Positions 26,046-35,571 of a stretch of 64,000 nucleotides of DNA are shown in pieces. This DNA is from JAVHYG01 sp040390025 (GTDB lineage: Bacteria; Pseudomonadota; Gammaproteobacteria; Diplorickettsiales; Diplorickettsiaceae): assembly GCA_040390025.1 (NCBI GenBank), contig JAZJZD010000008.1:1-64000 (forward strand), given 5' to 3'. Positions within the stretch are counted from its first letter, which is position 1. Every line of letters begins with the position of its first letter. A model generated the notes under the pieces. The model made no database searches, was not told the DNA's origin, and was given only the letters and a program-made list of their open reading frames with translations. A program made the translations under genes and the position numbers.

Positions 26046-26204
26046 AAAAAACTCTTTTATAAAGTAATATTAATATCTTCAACTGCATTGAAAATAGCTC
26101 AAAAACACTCAGTAGCCCTACTAAACTCTGCTTTTTTCGCTATTTTCAGCTGATGACAATATCCATTTCTATTTTATAGATCAAAATAAATTTTGCTTAA
26201 GGAT

Positions 26205-27278
26205 TTATTTTTCTAAAACTTTACCTTTTTCCACTTGAAATGTTTTTCCATTCACATTGCTATTTAATAGCTTTATCAAACTAGCCTCAATTACTGTAAT
26301 AAACACTTGTGATTCTAATCTATTTAATAATGTAACAAGATAGGCTTGTCTAACAGAATCAAGCTCTGCAAATAAATCATCAAACAAATAAATACACGAT
26401 TTATCTGCTATTTTTTTTAGTAATAATCCCTGTGCTAATTGTAACCCATAGGCTAATAATTTTTGTTCTCCTCGTGATAATACTTCATGAACTGGATTAC
26501 CATGTAATTTTATTAATAAATCAGCTCTCTGTGGTCCATAATGTGTATAACCCAAACTAGAATCGCGGAAAAAAGATCGGCTTAAAACATTTTCTAACGT
26601 GCTCTGCTGGTCCCAACCTTGATAAAAATCAATCGTTAAACCTTCTAAGCTTATTAACTCACCTATCAATTCTGTAATCAATGGCGTTAATTGTTGTAAG
26701 TATTTCTTTCGCATGCACGTTATTTCAACAGAAAATTCTATTAATTTATAATTCCAAACTTTGATCTGATCCGCTGATATTTGCCTTTGTAAAGCGGCAT
26801 TCCGTTGTTTTAAGGTCTGCTGAAACTGTTTCCATAGTAAAAAGAAATGAGGTTCCACGTGAAACACGCCCCAATCTACAAATTGTCGTCGCGCTTTTGG
26901 TCCGCCACTTAACAAATAATAACTATTGGGATTAACGAGTTGAATGGGTAATACTTTAGCTAGTTCACTAATTGAATCGATATTGTTATCAATTTTAATT
27001 CGAGTTTTTCCGTGTCGAGTTTTTTCCAGTCCTAATGTTATAGCTCCTTGTCCTAAAACAACAGAAAATAGATTGAACTGTTTAGCTTCATAGTGAATAG
27101 CTCGGCTTGCTAAAGCACTCCGAAAAGAGCGTCCTAAACTTAAAAAATGAATGGCTTCTAGCAAACTAGATTTACCACTTCCATTAGGCCCATAAATAAA
27201 ATTAAAATGGGGGGAAAATTCAAGATCTAGTTCGGCAAGATTTCGAAATTGACTTATTTTTAAACGAAATACCTGCAT
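26205..27278 (-). CDS. recF: DNA replication and repair protein RecF
   Basis: A 357-residue SMC-like ATPase that loads RecA at gaps with RecO/RecR. Walker A is YGPNGSGKSSLLEAI (residues 29–43), the signature motif is VLSRGEQKLLAYGLQLAQG, and Walker B is CIYLFDDLFAELD. The C-terminal end VIEASLIKLLN is family-like. It starts 6 nt after dnaN in the dnaA–dnaN–recF operon. Its coding sequence contains a parS-like site (26851–26866). Confidence 0.96.
   Translation of the reverse strand: MQVFRLKISQFRNLAELDLEFSPHFNFIYGPNGSGKSSLLEAIHFLSLGRSFRSALASRAIHYEAKQFNLFSVVLGQGAITLGLEKTRHGKTRIKIDNNIDSISELAKVLPIQLVNPNSYYLLSGGPKARRQFVDWGVFHVEPHFFLLWKQFQQTLKQRNAALQRQISADQIKVWNYKLIEFSVEITCMRKKYLQQLTPLITELIGELISLEGLTIDFYQGWDQQSTLENVLSRSFFRDSSLGYTHYGPQRADLLIKLHGNPVHEVLSRGEQKLLAYGLQLAQGLLLKKIADKSCIYLFDDLFAELDSVRQAYLVTLLNRLESQVFITVIEASLIKLLNSNVNGKTFQVEKGKVLEK
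26851..26866. promoter_or_regulatory. Second parS-like site, inside recF
   Basis: GGTTCCACGTGAAACA differs from the parS consensus TGTTnCACGTGAAACA only at the first base. It lies 1.25 kb from the perfect parS and within 3 kb of dnaA. Sites inside coding sequences are common for parS. Confidence 0.7.
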
Positions 27279-27284
27279 GAAGCC

Positions 27285-28391
27285 TTATAAACGCATCGGC
27301 ATAATAACGTAAATACTCGAGCTTTCTTCAACTGCTTCAAGCCTAACACTTGCGTCTGTTGAAGTTAAAGTAATTTTTACAAAACCAGCTGGCAAACTAT
27401 TTAGTACGTCCATTAAATAATTTATATTAAAAGCAATAGTAATTTCTTCCCCAGAATAAAGAACATCAAGATAATCTTCTGCGTCTTCTTGATCAAGGTT
27501 ATTAGCAAAGATACGCAACGCATTACTTTTCATCTCTAAACAAACACTTCTATGTTTGTCATTAGACAAAACACCTACGCGAGCAAGAGAAGACTTTAGT
27601 AAATCTCGATCAACCGTTAAAACTTTATCACCACTTTGTGGAATAACTCGATCATAATCTGGAAATTTCCCTTCGATTAACTTAGACGTAAAGGTATAAT
27701 CCTGCATATTCACGCGTAATTGATTGTTACTTAACAGAACTGTTAAATCACCCTCATCATCATTTAATAATCGTGAAAGTTCATGAATAGCTTTTCGCGG
27801 AACTATAATTTGATTATCACCTTTTATACCTGCATCTTTTATACTTAAAGCTAAACGATGCCCGTCTGTAGCTACTGCACGCAAACTTCCCTGACCTAAT
27901 TCCCATAACATTCCGTTTAGATAATAACGCACATCCTGTTGTGCCATCGCGAAATTGGTTGCTTCTATTAAAGAACGCAAGTGCTTTTGTGAAAGCATAA
28001 AACTTAGTTGTTCAACGGACTCATTGGTTCCTTCAGAAATAGGGAAGTCAGTAGCCGGTAAGGTAGCTAAATTAAAACGACTCCTACCACATTGAAGAAT
28101 AAGTTTATCGTCTTTTTGTTGAAATTTTAAATCGCTCCCTTCCGGTAGGCTTCGACAAATATCCATTAGTTTTCGTGCTGGTGCCGTAGTTTTACCCTCT
28201 TTACCTGCTTTTTCTAACGTTACTCGCCCTGACAACTCTACCTCCATATCCGTACCAAATAAAGATAACTCTTTGGCTTTTAAATTTAAAAAGATATTTG
28301 CGAGTATTGGTAAGGTTTGGCGACGTTCAATAACAGCGGTTACCGCTTGTAAAGGTTTTAATAAAGTTTCGCGATTAATTGTAAACTGCAT
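27285..28391 (-). CDS. dnaN: DNA polymerase III beta sliding clamp
   Basis: A 368-residue clamp (E. coli 366). It begins MQFTINRETLLKPLQAVTAVIERRQTLPILANI, has the three repeated clamp domains, and ends in the canonical VIMPMRL tail that forms part of the partner-binding pocket. It tethers Pol III and other proteins to DNA. It lies 10 nt from dnaA and 6 nt from recF, so the three genes are one operon. Confidence 0.98.
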   Translation of the reverse strand: MQFTINRETLLKPLQAVTAVIERRQTLPILANIFLNLKAKELSLFGTDMEVELSGRVTLEKAGKEGKTTAPARKLMDICRSLPEGSDLKFQQKDDKLILQCGRSRFNLATLPATDFPISEGTNESVEQLSFMLSQKHLRSLIEATNFAMAQQDVRYYLNGMLWELGQGSLRAVATDGHRLALSIKDAGIKGDNQIIVPRKAIHELSRLLNDDEGDLTVLLSNNQLRVNMQDYTFTSKLIEGKFPDYDRVIPQSGDKVLTVDRDLLKSSLARVGVLSNDKHRSVCLEMKSNALRIFANNLDQEDAEDYLDVLYSGEEITIAFNINYLMDVLNSLPAGFVKITLTSTDASVRLEAVEESSSIYVIMPMRL

Positions 28392-28401
28392 TTATTTTTC
28401 C

Positions 28402-29745
28402 TTAACTCGATAAAGTACGTAATAAATTTATAAAGTCTTCGGCGACTCCCGTATTTGTTTTTTTTAATTCTTGTATCTTACGGAATGCGTGCAACACTGT
28501 GGTGTGATCTCTTCCACCAAATGCACGACCTAATTCAGGTAAACTATGATTTGTTAGCTCCTTTGCAAGAGCCATTGCAATCTGTCTAGCCCGTGCTAAA
28601 GAAGAAGTACGACGTTTAGAAATTAAGTCAGATACTTTAATTTTATAATATTCAGCCACCGTCTTAATAATATTGTCTACTGTTACTAATTTGTCCTGTA
28701 AAGCAAGCACATCCTTTATAGATTCTCTCACTAACTCTAAGTTAATCTGGCGTCCGGTAAATTGCGCATAAGCGCCTACTCGTTTCAAAACTCCTTCTAA
28801 TTCTCTTACATTCGAATGAATACGTTTGCCAATAAAGAAAGCAACTTCTTGAGGTAAGATCATTTTTGCTTGTTCGGCTTTACTAATTAAAATAGCAACG
28901 CGTGTTTCAAGATCAGGCGGTTCAATAGCAACTGTGAGCCCCCAACCTAAGCGCGACTTTAATCTTTCCTCCACACCAGACATTTCTTTAGGGTAACGAT
29001 CGCAAGTTAATACAATTTGTTGTTGGCTCTCGAGCAATGTATTAAACGTATGGAAAAATTCTTCTTGGGAACGATCCTTTCCAGCAAAAAATTGAATATC
29101 GTCAATCAATAAAGCATCTAAAGAACGATAATAAGTTTTAAAGTCATTGATTGTGTTGGTCTGTAAAGCCCTTATCATATCAGCTACAAAACGCTCAGAA
29201 TGTAAATAAAGTACTTTAGCTTGCGGATTTTTATGCAAGATTGAATTTCCAATAGCGTGCATCAAATGGGTTTTACCTAAACCTACGCCACCATAAAGTA
29301 ATAATGGGTTATAAGCCCCGCCGGGATTTTCAGCGACTTGTACGCTGGCGGCACGCGCTAATTGATTTGATTTTCCTTCGACAAAATTAACGAATGTAAA
29401 GTTAGTATTAATGTGTGTCCCAGATAACTTAATTGTTTTGGTTTGTGTTTTTACTTCTTGTGGTTGTCGTAATACGGGCGATCCTTGGTTAGCACGACTA
29501 CCCACTTTTAAAATCACTTCTGGAGGAACATCATCCAATTGTGTCAAAATTTGGTTAATATGCACTAAAAAGCGCTCATTCACACAATGTAATACAAATT
29601 GATTAGGCGCCCATAATACTAGCTGCTCTTCTTTTTCCTCTGCCTGCAAAGGTCGAATCCACGTATTAAAATCTTGAAGAGAAATGTGGTTTTGTAATCG
29701 ATCCAAACATTTTTGCCAAACGAAAGCTGATACAGCGATTGTCAC
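28402..29745 (-). CDS. dnaA: Chromosomal replication initiator DnaA
   Basis: A 447-residue initiator. Domain I occupies ~1–80, a linker follows, and the AAA+ domain carries Walker A LLYGGVGLGKTHLMHAIG and Walker B ALLIDDIQFFAGK. The C-terminal DNA-binding domain has the signature ARQIAMALAKELTNHSLPELGRAFGGRDHTTVLHA. The start is GTG with AGAGGAATT upstream. It reads away from the probable origin at 29.75–30.6 kb. Confidence 0.98.
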   Translation of the reverse strand: MTIAVSAFVWQKCLDRLQNHISLQDFNTWIRPLQAEEKEEQLVLWAPNQFVLHCVNERFLVHINQILTQLDDVPPEVILKVGSRANQGSPVLRQPQEVKTQTKTIKLSGTHINTNFTFVNFVEGKSNQLARAASVQVAENPGGAYNPLLLYGGVGLGKTHLMHAIGNSILHKNPQAKVLYLHSERFVADMIRALQTNTINDFKTYYRSLDALLIDDIQFFAGKDRSQEEFFHTFNTLLESQQQIVLTCDRYPKEMSGVEERLKSRLGWGLTVAIEPPDLETRVAILISKAEQAKMILPQEVAFFIGKRIHSNVRELEGVLKRVGAYAQFTGRQINLELVRESIKDVLALQDKLVTVDNIIKTVAEYYKIKVSDLISKRRTSSLARARQIAMALAKELTNHSLPELGRAFGGRDHTTVLHAFRKIQELKKTNTGVAEDFINLLRTLSS

Positions 29746-30058
29746 AATAATTCCTCTATTAGATTAAGTAAAATGTTTAACCGATCTAAGTTCATATCAT
29801 AATTCTTGTAGCTTATCTACCTTTAACAGATTTTAGAAACTAATAAAGATATTAGATAGCTGGATACCCAAGCTATGTTAATTGAATGTTAGGAAGCCGT
29901 CACTAAACTTGTCGCTAACAAAAAAGATTATCTTTTTTATAGAAGCTTGCAATATTTACCTACATTTGGACTTCTAGTAAATATTTTTAAGAGAAATTCT
30001 GCGTTTTCCAGTTTTAAAATTTCGCAAGTTATCGTGTAAGCCTATATCAATGTTAATT

Positions 30059-30082
30059 TTATAAACACTGTTATAAACACTG
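30059..30082 (+). repeat. Tandem 12-bp repeat in the origin region
   Basis: Two exact head-to-tail copies of TTATAAACACTG. The first nine bases differ from the DnaA box TTATCCACA at two positions, so they may be weak DnaA sites or part of the unwinding element. Confidence 0.65.
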
Positions 30083-30236
30083 TGAATATCCGGTAAAAAA
30101 TTTGTGTATGCTGTGATTAGAAATACAGTTTAATAAAAAACATACGTAATCGAGTCTTAATTGTCCACTGCTATGCGCAGCTTATCCCGTCGTAAATTTA
30201 TAGTTAAGTCTATGAAAAAAATAAGAAATATATAGT

Positions 30237-30245
30237 TATCCACAG
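30237..30245 (+). promoter_or_regulatory. Perfect DnaA box
   Basis: TTATCCACA, the consensus high-affinity DnaA-binding site, in the dnaA–rpmH spacer. Confidence 0.8.
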
Positions 30246-30566
30246 AGTTATTCTGCCTTTATCATCACATCTATCTATTTAAACAAATATATTAATAATG
30301 TAAGTGTAGATGTTAACTCAAAATACGGAGTCAACATTCTGAGGCCTATAAAATCAAAATTCGAATCTTTGTGTACGAGCGGTATATCCCAGGAACTTCC
30401 TATTTTCTTTGAATTACATGATGAGAATTAAGGCGATATTTAAATGGAAGTCTTTTTTTGGAAATTTTAAGGCCCCTAATCTGACTGGCATTCATTCAAA
30501 TATAGGTTTTTAAGTCCCACCAACATCGCTTGAGGTTAATATTTACATGCCTATGTATGAGATGAA

Positions 30567-30595
30567 TTGACAATCCAAAAAGGGTCACCTAAGAT
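30567..30595 (+). promoter_or_regulatory. Sigma-70 promoter of rpmH operon
   Basis: A perfect −35 TTGACA (30567–30572) and a −10 TAAGAT (30590–30595) with the optimal 17-nt spacing, about 45 nt before the rpmH ATG. Confidence 0.65.
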
Positions 30596-30643
30596 ACACC
30601 CCTCTTTAAAAGACAATAGTTTCCTAGATGGCATAGTTAGAAT

Positions 30644-30778
30644 ATGAAAAGAACATATCAACCCAGTAACCTCAAGCGAAAAAGAACACATGGCTTTAGA
30701 GCAAGAATGGCAACTAAAAATGGCCGTCTTATACTTAAACGACGACGTGCTAAAGGCCGTTTACGCTTAACAGCCTAA
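30644..30778 (+). CDS. rpmH: 50S ribosomal protein L34
   Basis: Forty-four residues, highly basic, beginning MKRTYQPSNLKRKRTHGFRA and ending RAKGRLRLTA, which is close to a universal L34. L34 is a small protein of the large ribosomal subunit. rpmH beside rnpA and opposite dnaA is the conserved origin arrangement. A TTGACA promoter lies upstream. rnpA begins 20 nt after the stop. Confidence 0.98.
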   Translation: MKRTYQPSNLKRKRTHGFRARMATKNGRLILKRRRAKGRLRLTA

Positions 30779-30798
30779 TTTTTAGTCATTTTCTTCAT

Positions 30799-31158
30799 TT
30801 GCTAGCAAATAACCGACTTATAAAGTCGAAACGGTTGAACCGTTCAGAGGATTTTAAACAAGCTTTTCAGCAAGGTATGAAGCTTAAGTACGGCTGCCTA
30901 ACCACATATACAAAACCAAATACGTTGGGTTACGCACGTTTAGGGCTAGCTGTTACAAAAAGAGCGGTTCCGAACGCAGCGTCTAGGAACCGCGTTAAAC
31001 GCGTTATTCGCGAGAGCTTTAGACTGAATCAGCGCTTATTATCTGGTTTTGACATTGTTATAGCTGTCAAAAGCCAGTGTCTTTTTAATAAACAAGTTTT
31101 GTCGTGTGATTTAGATAAACAATGGTCAAGGTTAGTGATTTATTACAAAAAAGCCTGA
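30799..31158 (+). CDS. rnpA: Ribonuclease P protein component
   Basis: A 119-residue basic protein that assists the RNase P RNA in maturing tRNA 5' ends. The RNR signature is present as AASRNRVKRVIRESFRLN, and the N-terminal LNRSEDFKQAFQQG matches the family. The start appears to be TTG at 30799; no better ATG exists upstream in frame. Its 3' end overlaps yidD by 37 nt. Confidence 0.95.
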   Translation: MLANNRLIKSKRLNRSEDFKQAFQQGMKLKYGCLTTYTKPNTLGYARLGLAVTKRAVPNAASRNRVKRVIRESFRLNQRLLSGFDIVIAVKSQCLFNKQVLSCDLDKQWSRLVIYYKKA

Positions 31159-31382
31159 TCTTTTTGTTGCAGGTTTATCGTTATTTAATCAGTCCGCTGA
31201 CGGGCTATTCTTGTCGATTTTATCCTAGTTGTTCAGAATATGCTCACTTGGCAATTGTGCAGCACGGTAGTTATGTAGGCCTATATATGACGGTAAAACG
31301 CTTACTTCGCTGTCACCCATGGCATGCTGCTGGCTATGATCCCGTACCTAAACCCCTAAAACCACCTACTACAATGAGTTAA
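31122..31382 (+). CDS. yidD: Membrane protein insertion efficiency factor YidD
   Basis: Eighty-six residues with the family core YRYLISPLTGYSCRFYPSCSEYAHLAI (three conserved Cys) and LLRCHPWHAAGYDPVP. It is thought to help YidC-dependent insertion at the inner membrane. It overlaps rnpA and sits 3 nt before yidC, consistent with translational coupling. Confidence 0.95.
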   Translation: MVKVSDLLQKSLIFLLQVYRYLISPLTGYSCRFYPSCSEYAHLAIVQHGSYVGLYMTVKRLLRCHPWHAAGYDPVPKPLKPPTTMS

Positions 31383-31385
31383 CTT

Positions 31386-33020
31386 ATGGAACTGGCTCGC
31401 GTTTTTTTATTAGGCGCCTTATTTTTAATGGCATTTATGTTATGGAATGCATGGCAAAATGAATATCCTAATGTCCAGGCAGTCAAAGCTTCAACACCCA
31501 TCGAGAAAAGGGAAATTGCTGCCCAGCTGACGAAGTTGCCTAATACTCAGTTTTCAGCAATTAGTGGAGGACAGGCGATAGAGGGTAATGGCCAGCGTTT
31601 TATTCATGTAAAAACAGATGCGTTAGATATTCTAATCGATACTCAGGGTGGGAACATAGTTCAAGCCAGTCTTTTAAAATATCCAGAACGTGCCAATGAC
31701 CCTAATTCTCAGCCATTTCAATTACTCAGTAAAAATCCAGATAGTTACTATGTTGCACAAAGTGGATTAGCAGGTTCTGATAAACAGGTATTGCAGTATC
31801 GAAGTGCACATACGGACTATAGTTTAGGGGCTGATCAGCCTGAGCTTTACGTAAATTTAGTTTGTACTACCTGTGGGAATGTTGCTATCCAGAAACAGTT
31901 TGTTTTTAAGAGGGATGATTATGTAGTTCCCATTAATTATCAGATTGGAAATCACAGTAACTCCATTTGGAAAGGACAGCTTTATACACAGTTTCAACAG
32001 AAAAAACGCATTCCACCGCGTAGTTTATTTAATATCAGTTCTTATATAGGCGGCGCTATTTCTACCCAAGAAAAACCCTATCAAAAAGTGAGTTTTGATA
32101 AAATGGGGGAAGGAGTTTCCATGGCGACAGAAAATGGTTGGGTTGCCATGTTACAACATTATTTTATTAGCGCTTGGGTTCCACCTACGGGTTCTTATCA
32201 TTTTTACAGTTATGGAAAGGATAATATCTATACACTTGGGATGTTGGGTAATGTTTTTCAGATAGAACCAGGAAAGCAATATACCAGTCAAGCCAAACTT
32301 TACCTGGGACCGGAAAGTATGGACCGCCTAAAAGCGGTCGCACCACACCTCGATTTAACGGTGGACTACGGTATTTTATGGTTTATTTCAATGGCTCTTT
32401 TTTGGCTCTTGAAGCAAATTCATCATGTGGTTGGAAATTGGGGTTGGTCTATCGTTATCGTGACGGTACTCATTAAATTAGCTTTTTATCATTTATCAGC
32501 TAAAAGCTACCGTTCAATGGCAGCAATGCGTAACCTACAACCCCGGTTGAATGCGCTTAAAGAGCGTTATGGGGACGATAGACAGAAGTTAACCCAGGCG
32601 ACTATGGGGCTATATAAGGCAGAGAAGGTAAACCCGCTAGGGGGCTGTTTGCCTATCTTAGTACAAATTCCAGTATTTATTGCGCTTTATTGGATGCTTT
32701 TAGAAAGCGTAGAACTAAGACAAGCACCTTTCATTCTCTGGATTCATGATCTCTCAACTAAAGACCCTTATTATATTTTACCCATTTTAATGGGTATTAC
32801 GATGTTTGTTCAGCAGCGTTTAAATCCACCGCCGCCGGATCCTACGCAAGCAAAAGTTATGCAATTTTTGCCTATTTTCTTTACTGCGCTGTTTTTAAAT
32901 TTTCCCTCCGGCTTGGTATTGTATTGGGTTGTTAATAATACGTTATCGATTTTACAGCAATGGTTTATTATGCGGCGTATGCAGTTAAAGTTTAATCAAA
33001 AAAAACTAAAAAAACGTTAA
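31386..33020 (+). CDS. yidC: Membrane protein insertase YidC
   Basis: A 544-residue insertase. An N-terminal membrane anchor (1–22) is followed by a large periplasmic domain (about 50–340) and five C-terminal membrane helices. The insertase core has LIKLAFYHLSAKSYRSMAAMRNLQPRLNALKERYGDDRQKL, with the cytoplasmic coiled coil and the groove Arg, and NPLGGCLPILVQIPVFIALYWML. It ends in a basic tail (KKLKKR). It inserts membrane proteins alone or with Sec. It is part of the rpmH–rnpA–yidD–yidC–mnmE order. Confidence 0.97.
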   Translation: MELARVFLLGALFLMAFMLWNAWQNEYPNVQAVKASTPIEKREIAAQLTKLPNTQFSAISGGQAIEGNGQRFIHVKTDALDILIDTQGGNIVQASLLKYPERANDPNSQPFQLLSKNPDSYYVAQSGLAGSDKQVLQYRSAHTDYSLGADQPELYVNLVCTTCGNVAIQKQFVFKRDDYVVPINYQIGNHSNSIWKGQLYTQFQQKKRIPPRSLFNISSYIGGAISTQEKPYQKVSFDKMGEGVSMATENGWVAMLQHYFISAWVPPTGSYHFYSYGKDNIYTLGMLGNVFQIEPGKQYTSQAKLYLGPESMDRLKAVAPHLDLTVDYGILWFISMALFWLLKQIHHVVGNWGWSIVIVTVLIKLAFYHLSAKSYRSMAAMRNLQPRLNALKERYGDDRQKLTQATMGLYKAEKVNPLGGCLPILVQIPVFIALYWMLLESVELRQAPFILWIHDLSTKDPYYILPILMGITMFVQQRLNPPPPDPTQAKVMQFLPIFFTALFLNFPSGLVLYWVVNNTLSILQQWFIMRRMQLKFNQKKLKKR

Positions 33021-33120
33021 AACTAATGAATCGGGTAGAGATAAAAAAAATAAGCCTTTTTCGAAGTGTGGAAATTTGCTCGAATTCGAGGCAAGCGGTC
33101 AGAGAGGATCGGGGGTTTAC

Positions 33121-34539
33121 ATGCGGGTAAATGATGACCGCAGCCAGTCGTTCAACAATGAAATAGATAAAAGCTTCCAGTTTCGAAAAGATACGATTGC
33201 GGCGATTGCTACTCCTGCTGGTAGAGGTGGGATTGGCGTTATTCGCCTTTCCGGTCCTCACACCCAAGCTATCGTTATAGACTTAATTGGCTACTTACCA
33301 AAACCTCGTTACGCTGAATATGTGAGGTTTTTAGAAGTGGATAAAACGTTGATTGATGAAGGACTCGTGCTCTATTTTCCAACGCCACATTCTTTCACAG
33401 GGGAAGACGTTGTAGAGCTACAAGGGCATGGAGGGCCCGTTATACTCGATTGTTTATTGCAGCGCGCCTTACAATTAGGCGCTCGATTAGCGCGGCCAGG
33501 TGAGTTTTCAGAACGTGCTTTTTTAAATGGTAAATTAGATCTTATTCAAGCTGAAGCGATTTCAGACTTAATTGATGCTGAATCAAAACAAGCAGCGCAG
33601 GCGGCGGTACGTTCTTTGCAAGGAGAGTTTTCTAAACAAATCTATGAGATGGTAGAAACATTAATTGCTTTGCGAATGTATTTGGAAGCCTCAATAGATT
33701 TTTCAGATGAAACAATTGATTTTTTAAAAGATACAGAGGCTGAAATAAAGTTAAATCTGATTCTGTTTAAAATCAGAGCAATACAAGAGACAGCAAGACA
33801 AGGCGCTTTGTTACGAGAAGGAATACATATTGCTATTGTAGGGCCGCCTAATGCCGGTAAGTCAAGTTTATTAAATAAGTTAACAGGACAAAATTCAGCA
33901 ATTGTAACGCCTATTGCAGGAACGACGCGAGATGTTATTCGAGAAAAAATACTCATTGACGGACTTCCACTATATATCGTAGATACGGCAGGTTTAAGGA
34001 ATACAGAGGATGAAATTGAATATGAAGGTATAAAACGCAGTCTATCTGAAATAGAAAAAGCTGATCGTATTTTATATGTCGTTGATAGTGTGAGTGTGCC
34101 AATAAATGATTTGGCTTCTTTGAACCAACTCGATTTTTTTAACCAATTATCACGTGAAAAACTAAGCGTGATAAGAAATAAAATAGATATAACTAGCGAA
34201 AATAGTTATTTAAGTCAAGAATTTGATTTTGACGTTATTAGTTTGTCGGTAAAAACAGGCGAAGGTCTGTCACTACTTTATGATTATTTAAAAAAGAGTG
34301 TGGGCTATGATGCTGGGTTACAAAGTAATTTTAGTGCTAGACGTAGACATTTATCGGCATTGAAAAAAGCTGAATCCGCCATATTAGATGGTTTAAATAA
34401 ATTAATGAGTGGTGAATTTCCAGAATTATTGGCAGAAGATCTTTCTATAGCGCAAAACCACCTCAGTGAGATTACGGGACAATTTACGACAGATGACCTT
34501 TTAGGAAGAATTTTTTGCAATTTTTGCATTGGAAAATAG
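33121..34539 (+). CDS. mnmE: tRNA modification GTPase MnmE
   Basis: MnmE, with MnmG, adds carboxymethylaminomethyl to U34 of certain tRNAs. The N-terminal folate-binding domain shows DTIAAIATPAGRGGIGVIRLSGP. The G domain has GPPNAGKSSLLNKL, TTRDVI, DTAGL and RNKID, and the protein ends IFCNFCIGK, with the catalytic Cys of the FCIGK motif. I chose the ATG at 33121 (GGGGG 6 nt upstream); a TTG at 33076 adds 15 residues. Either way the N-terminus is ~20 residues longer than in E. coli. Its 3' end overlaps the convergent waaF by 39 nt. Confidence 0.95.
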   Translation: MRVNDDRSQSFNNEIDKSFQFRKDTIAAIATPAGRGGIGVIRLSGPHTQAIVIDLIGYLPKPRYAEYVRFLEVDKTLIDEGLVLYFPTPHSFTGEDVVELQGHGGPVILDCLLQRALQLGARLARPGEFSERAFLNGKLDLIQAEAISDLIDAESKQAAQAAVRSLQGEFSKQIYEMVETLIALRMYLEASIDFSDETIDFLKDTEAEIKLNLILFKIRAIQETARQGALLREGIHIAIVGPPNAGKSSLLNKLTGQNSAIVTPIAGTTRDVIREKILIDGLPLYIVDTAGLRNTEDEIEYEGIKRSLSEIEKADRILYVVDSVSVPINDLASLNQLDFFNQLSREKLSVIRNKIDITSENSYLSQEFDFDVISLSVKTGEGLSLLYDYLKKSVGYDAGLQSNFSARRRHLSALKKAESAILDGLNKLMSGEFPELLAEDLSIAQNHLSEITGQFTTDDLLGRIFCNFCIGK

Positions 34540-35565
34540 CGAAGTCATTAATTCATCAATAGCTAACAACACCTGGTTCGGTTTTAATTGTTGCAAACAA
34601 TTAAAATGTACAAGAGGACATTCTCGTTGGAAACAGGGACTACACGAAAGATTAAGTGATAGTATGCGTTTAGAGTTTGTTAAAGGAGGGGTAAATTCCG
34701 CACTACTAGAGCCATATAAGGCGATCAGCGGACGGTTTAGCGCAGCAGCACAGTGCATTAAACCCGAATCGTTGCTGACTACAATGGTTGCGAGAGATAA
34801 AATATCAATCGCTTGTATTAATGAAGTTTTACCGATGAGATCGATACAAACGCCACTGCTTATTTTCTGTATAGATTGGCCAATGGCTTGATCATCTTTT
34901 GAACCTAATAAACAAATATTCCATCCTTCCGTATGTTTATATTTAGCCATTTTGGCAAAATATTTAGCAGGCCAACGTTTGGCTCGCCCAAATGCAGCAC
35001 CTGGACATAATACAAGCAATGGTTTTTTGGCTAATTCTAATGAAAGTACTTTTAAAGTATTTTCTACTTGTTTTGGATCAACCTTTAAATAAGGTTTATA
35101 GGTTTCCCAAGGGATAACTTTATTGGAAATAGGCGCTGATCCTAAAGCTAAAAAGCGCTGTACCATTAATGGAAGTTTTTTTTTGGGTAAAGTTTTCCAA
35201 TCATTCAATAATCCAAAGCGCATCTCGCCTCGCCACCCTGTTCGCATAGGAATGTTTGCAGCAAAGGGAATAATGGCAGATTTCCAAGAATTGGGCAGCA
35301 CGATCGCTTGTTGGTAGTTTTTATTCCGTAGTAATTTTCCAATTTGCCAGCGCCGCCTCAATTGAAGTTGGGAATGGCCTAATGGCATATCTATTATTTC
35401 GTTGAGCTCTGGCATTGTAGCGATTAATTCATGACTCCAGCGAGGGGCTATAATGTCAATGGTTATTGCACCCTGTTTTTTTAGATATTTAAATAGAGCT
35501 TGAGCAATAACAATATCGCCTAGCCAGGCGGGACTAATAATGAGTATTTTTTTAGGAAACTCCAT
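34501..35565 (-). CDS. waaF: LPS heptosyltransferase II
   Basis: A 354-residue GT-B glycosyltransferase adding the second heptose to the LPS inner core at the cytoplasmic membrane face. The GT9 family marks are ILIISPAWLGDIVIAQALFKYLK, VLCPGAAFGRAKRWPAKYFA (donor-binding), and VVSNDSGLMHCAAALNRPLIALYGSSSAEFTPPL. It follows the CHCC zinc-finger gene by 6 nt and converges with mnmE. Confidence 0.95.
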   Translation of the reverse strand: MEFPKKILIISPAWLGDIVIAQALFKYLKKQGAITIDIIAPRWSHELIATMPELNEIIDMPLGHSQLQLRRRWQIGKLLRNKNYQQAIVLPNSWKSAIIPFAANIPMRTGWRGEMRFGLLNDWKTLPKKKLPLMVQRFLALGSAPISNKVIPWETYKPYLKVDPKQVENTLKVLSLELAKKPLLVLCPGAAFGRAKRWPAKYFAKMAKYKHTEGWNICLLGSKDDQAIGQSIQKISSGVCIDLIGKTSLIQAIDILSLATIVVSNDSGLMHCAAALNRPLIALYGSSSAEFTPPLTNSKRILSLNLSCSPCFQRECPLVHFNCLQQLKPNQVLLAIDELMTSLFSNAKIAKNSS

Positions 35566-35571
35566 GATTTA

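Larger units (their letters stand above)
29746..30643. other. Probable chromosomal replication origin (oriC)
   Basis: An ~0.9-kb, gene-free, very AT-rich spacer between divergent dnaA and rpmH, the classical oriC setting. It has one perfect DnaA box TTATCCACA (30237–30245), a tandem exact 12-bp repeat TTATAAACACTG (30059–30070, 30071–30082), and several weaker box-like sites (for example 29813–29821 and 30081–30089). The right end contains the rpmH promoter. Exact borders cannot be set by eye. Confidence 0.75.

Noticed and set aside
26046..26204. Guanidine riboswitch for the SugE-like gene
   Set aside because: The spacer lacks the paired ACGR-loop hairpins or the ykkC fold as far as can be read by eye.
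34149..34164. CACGTG-centred sequence in mnmE resembling parS
   Set aside because: It matches only the central CACGTGAAA; four outer consensus positions differ, so it is not a credible ParB site.
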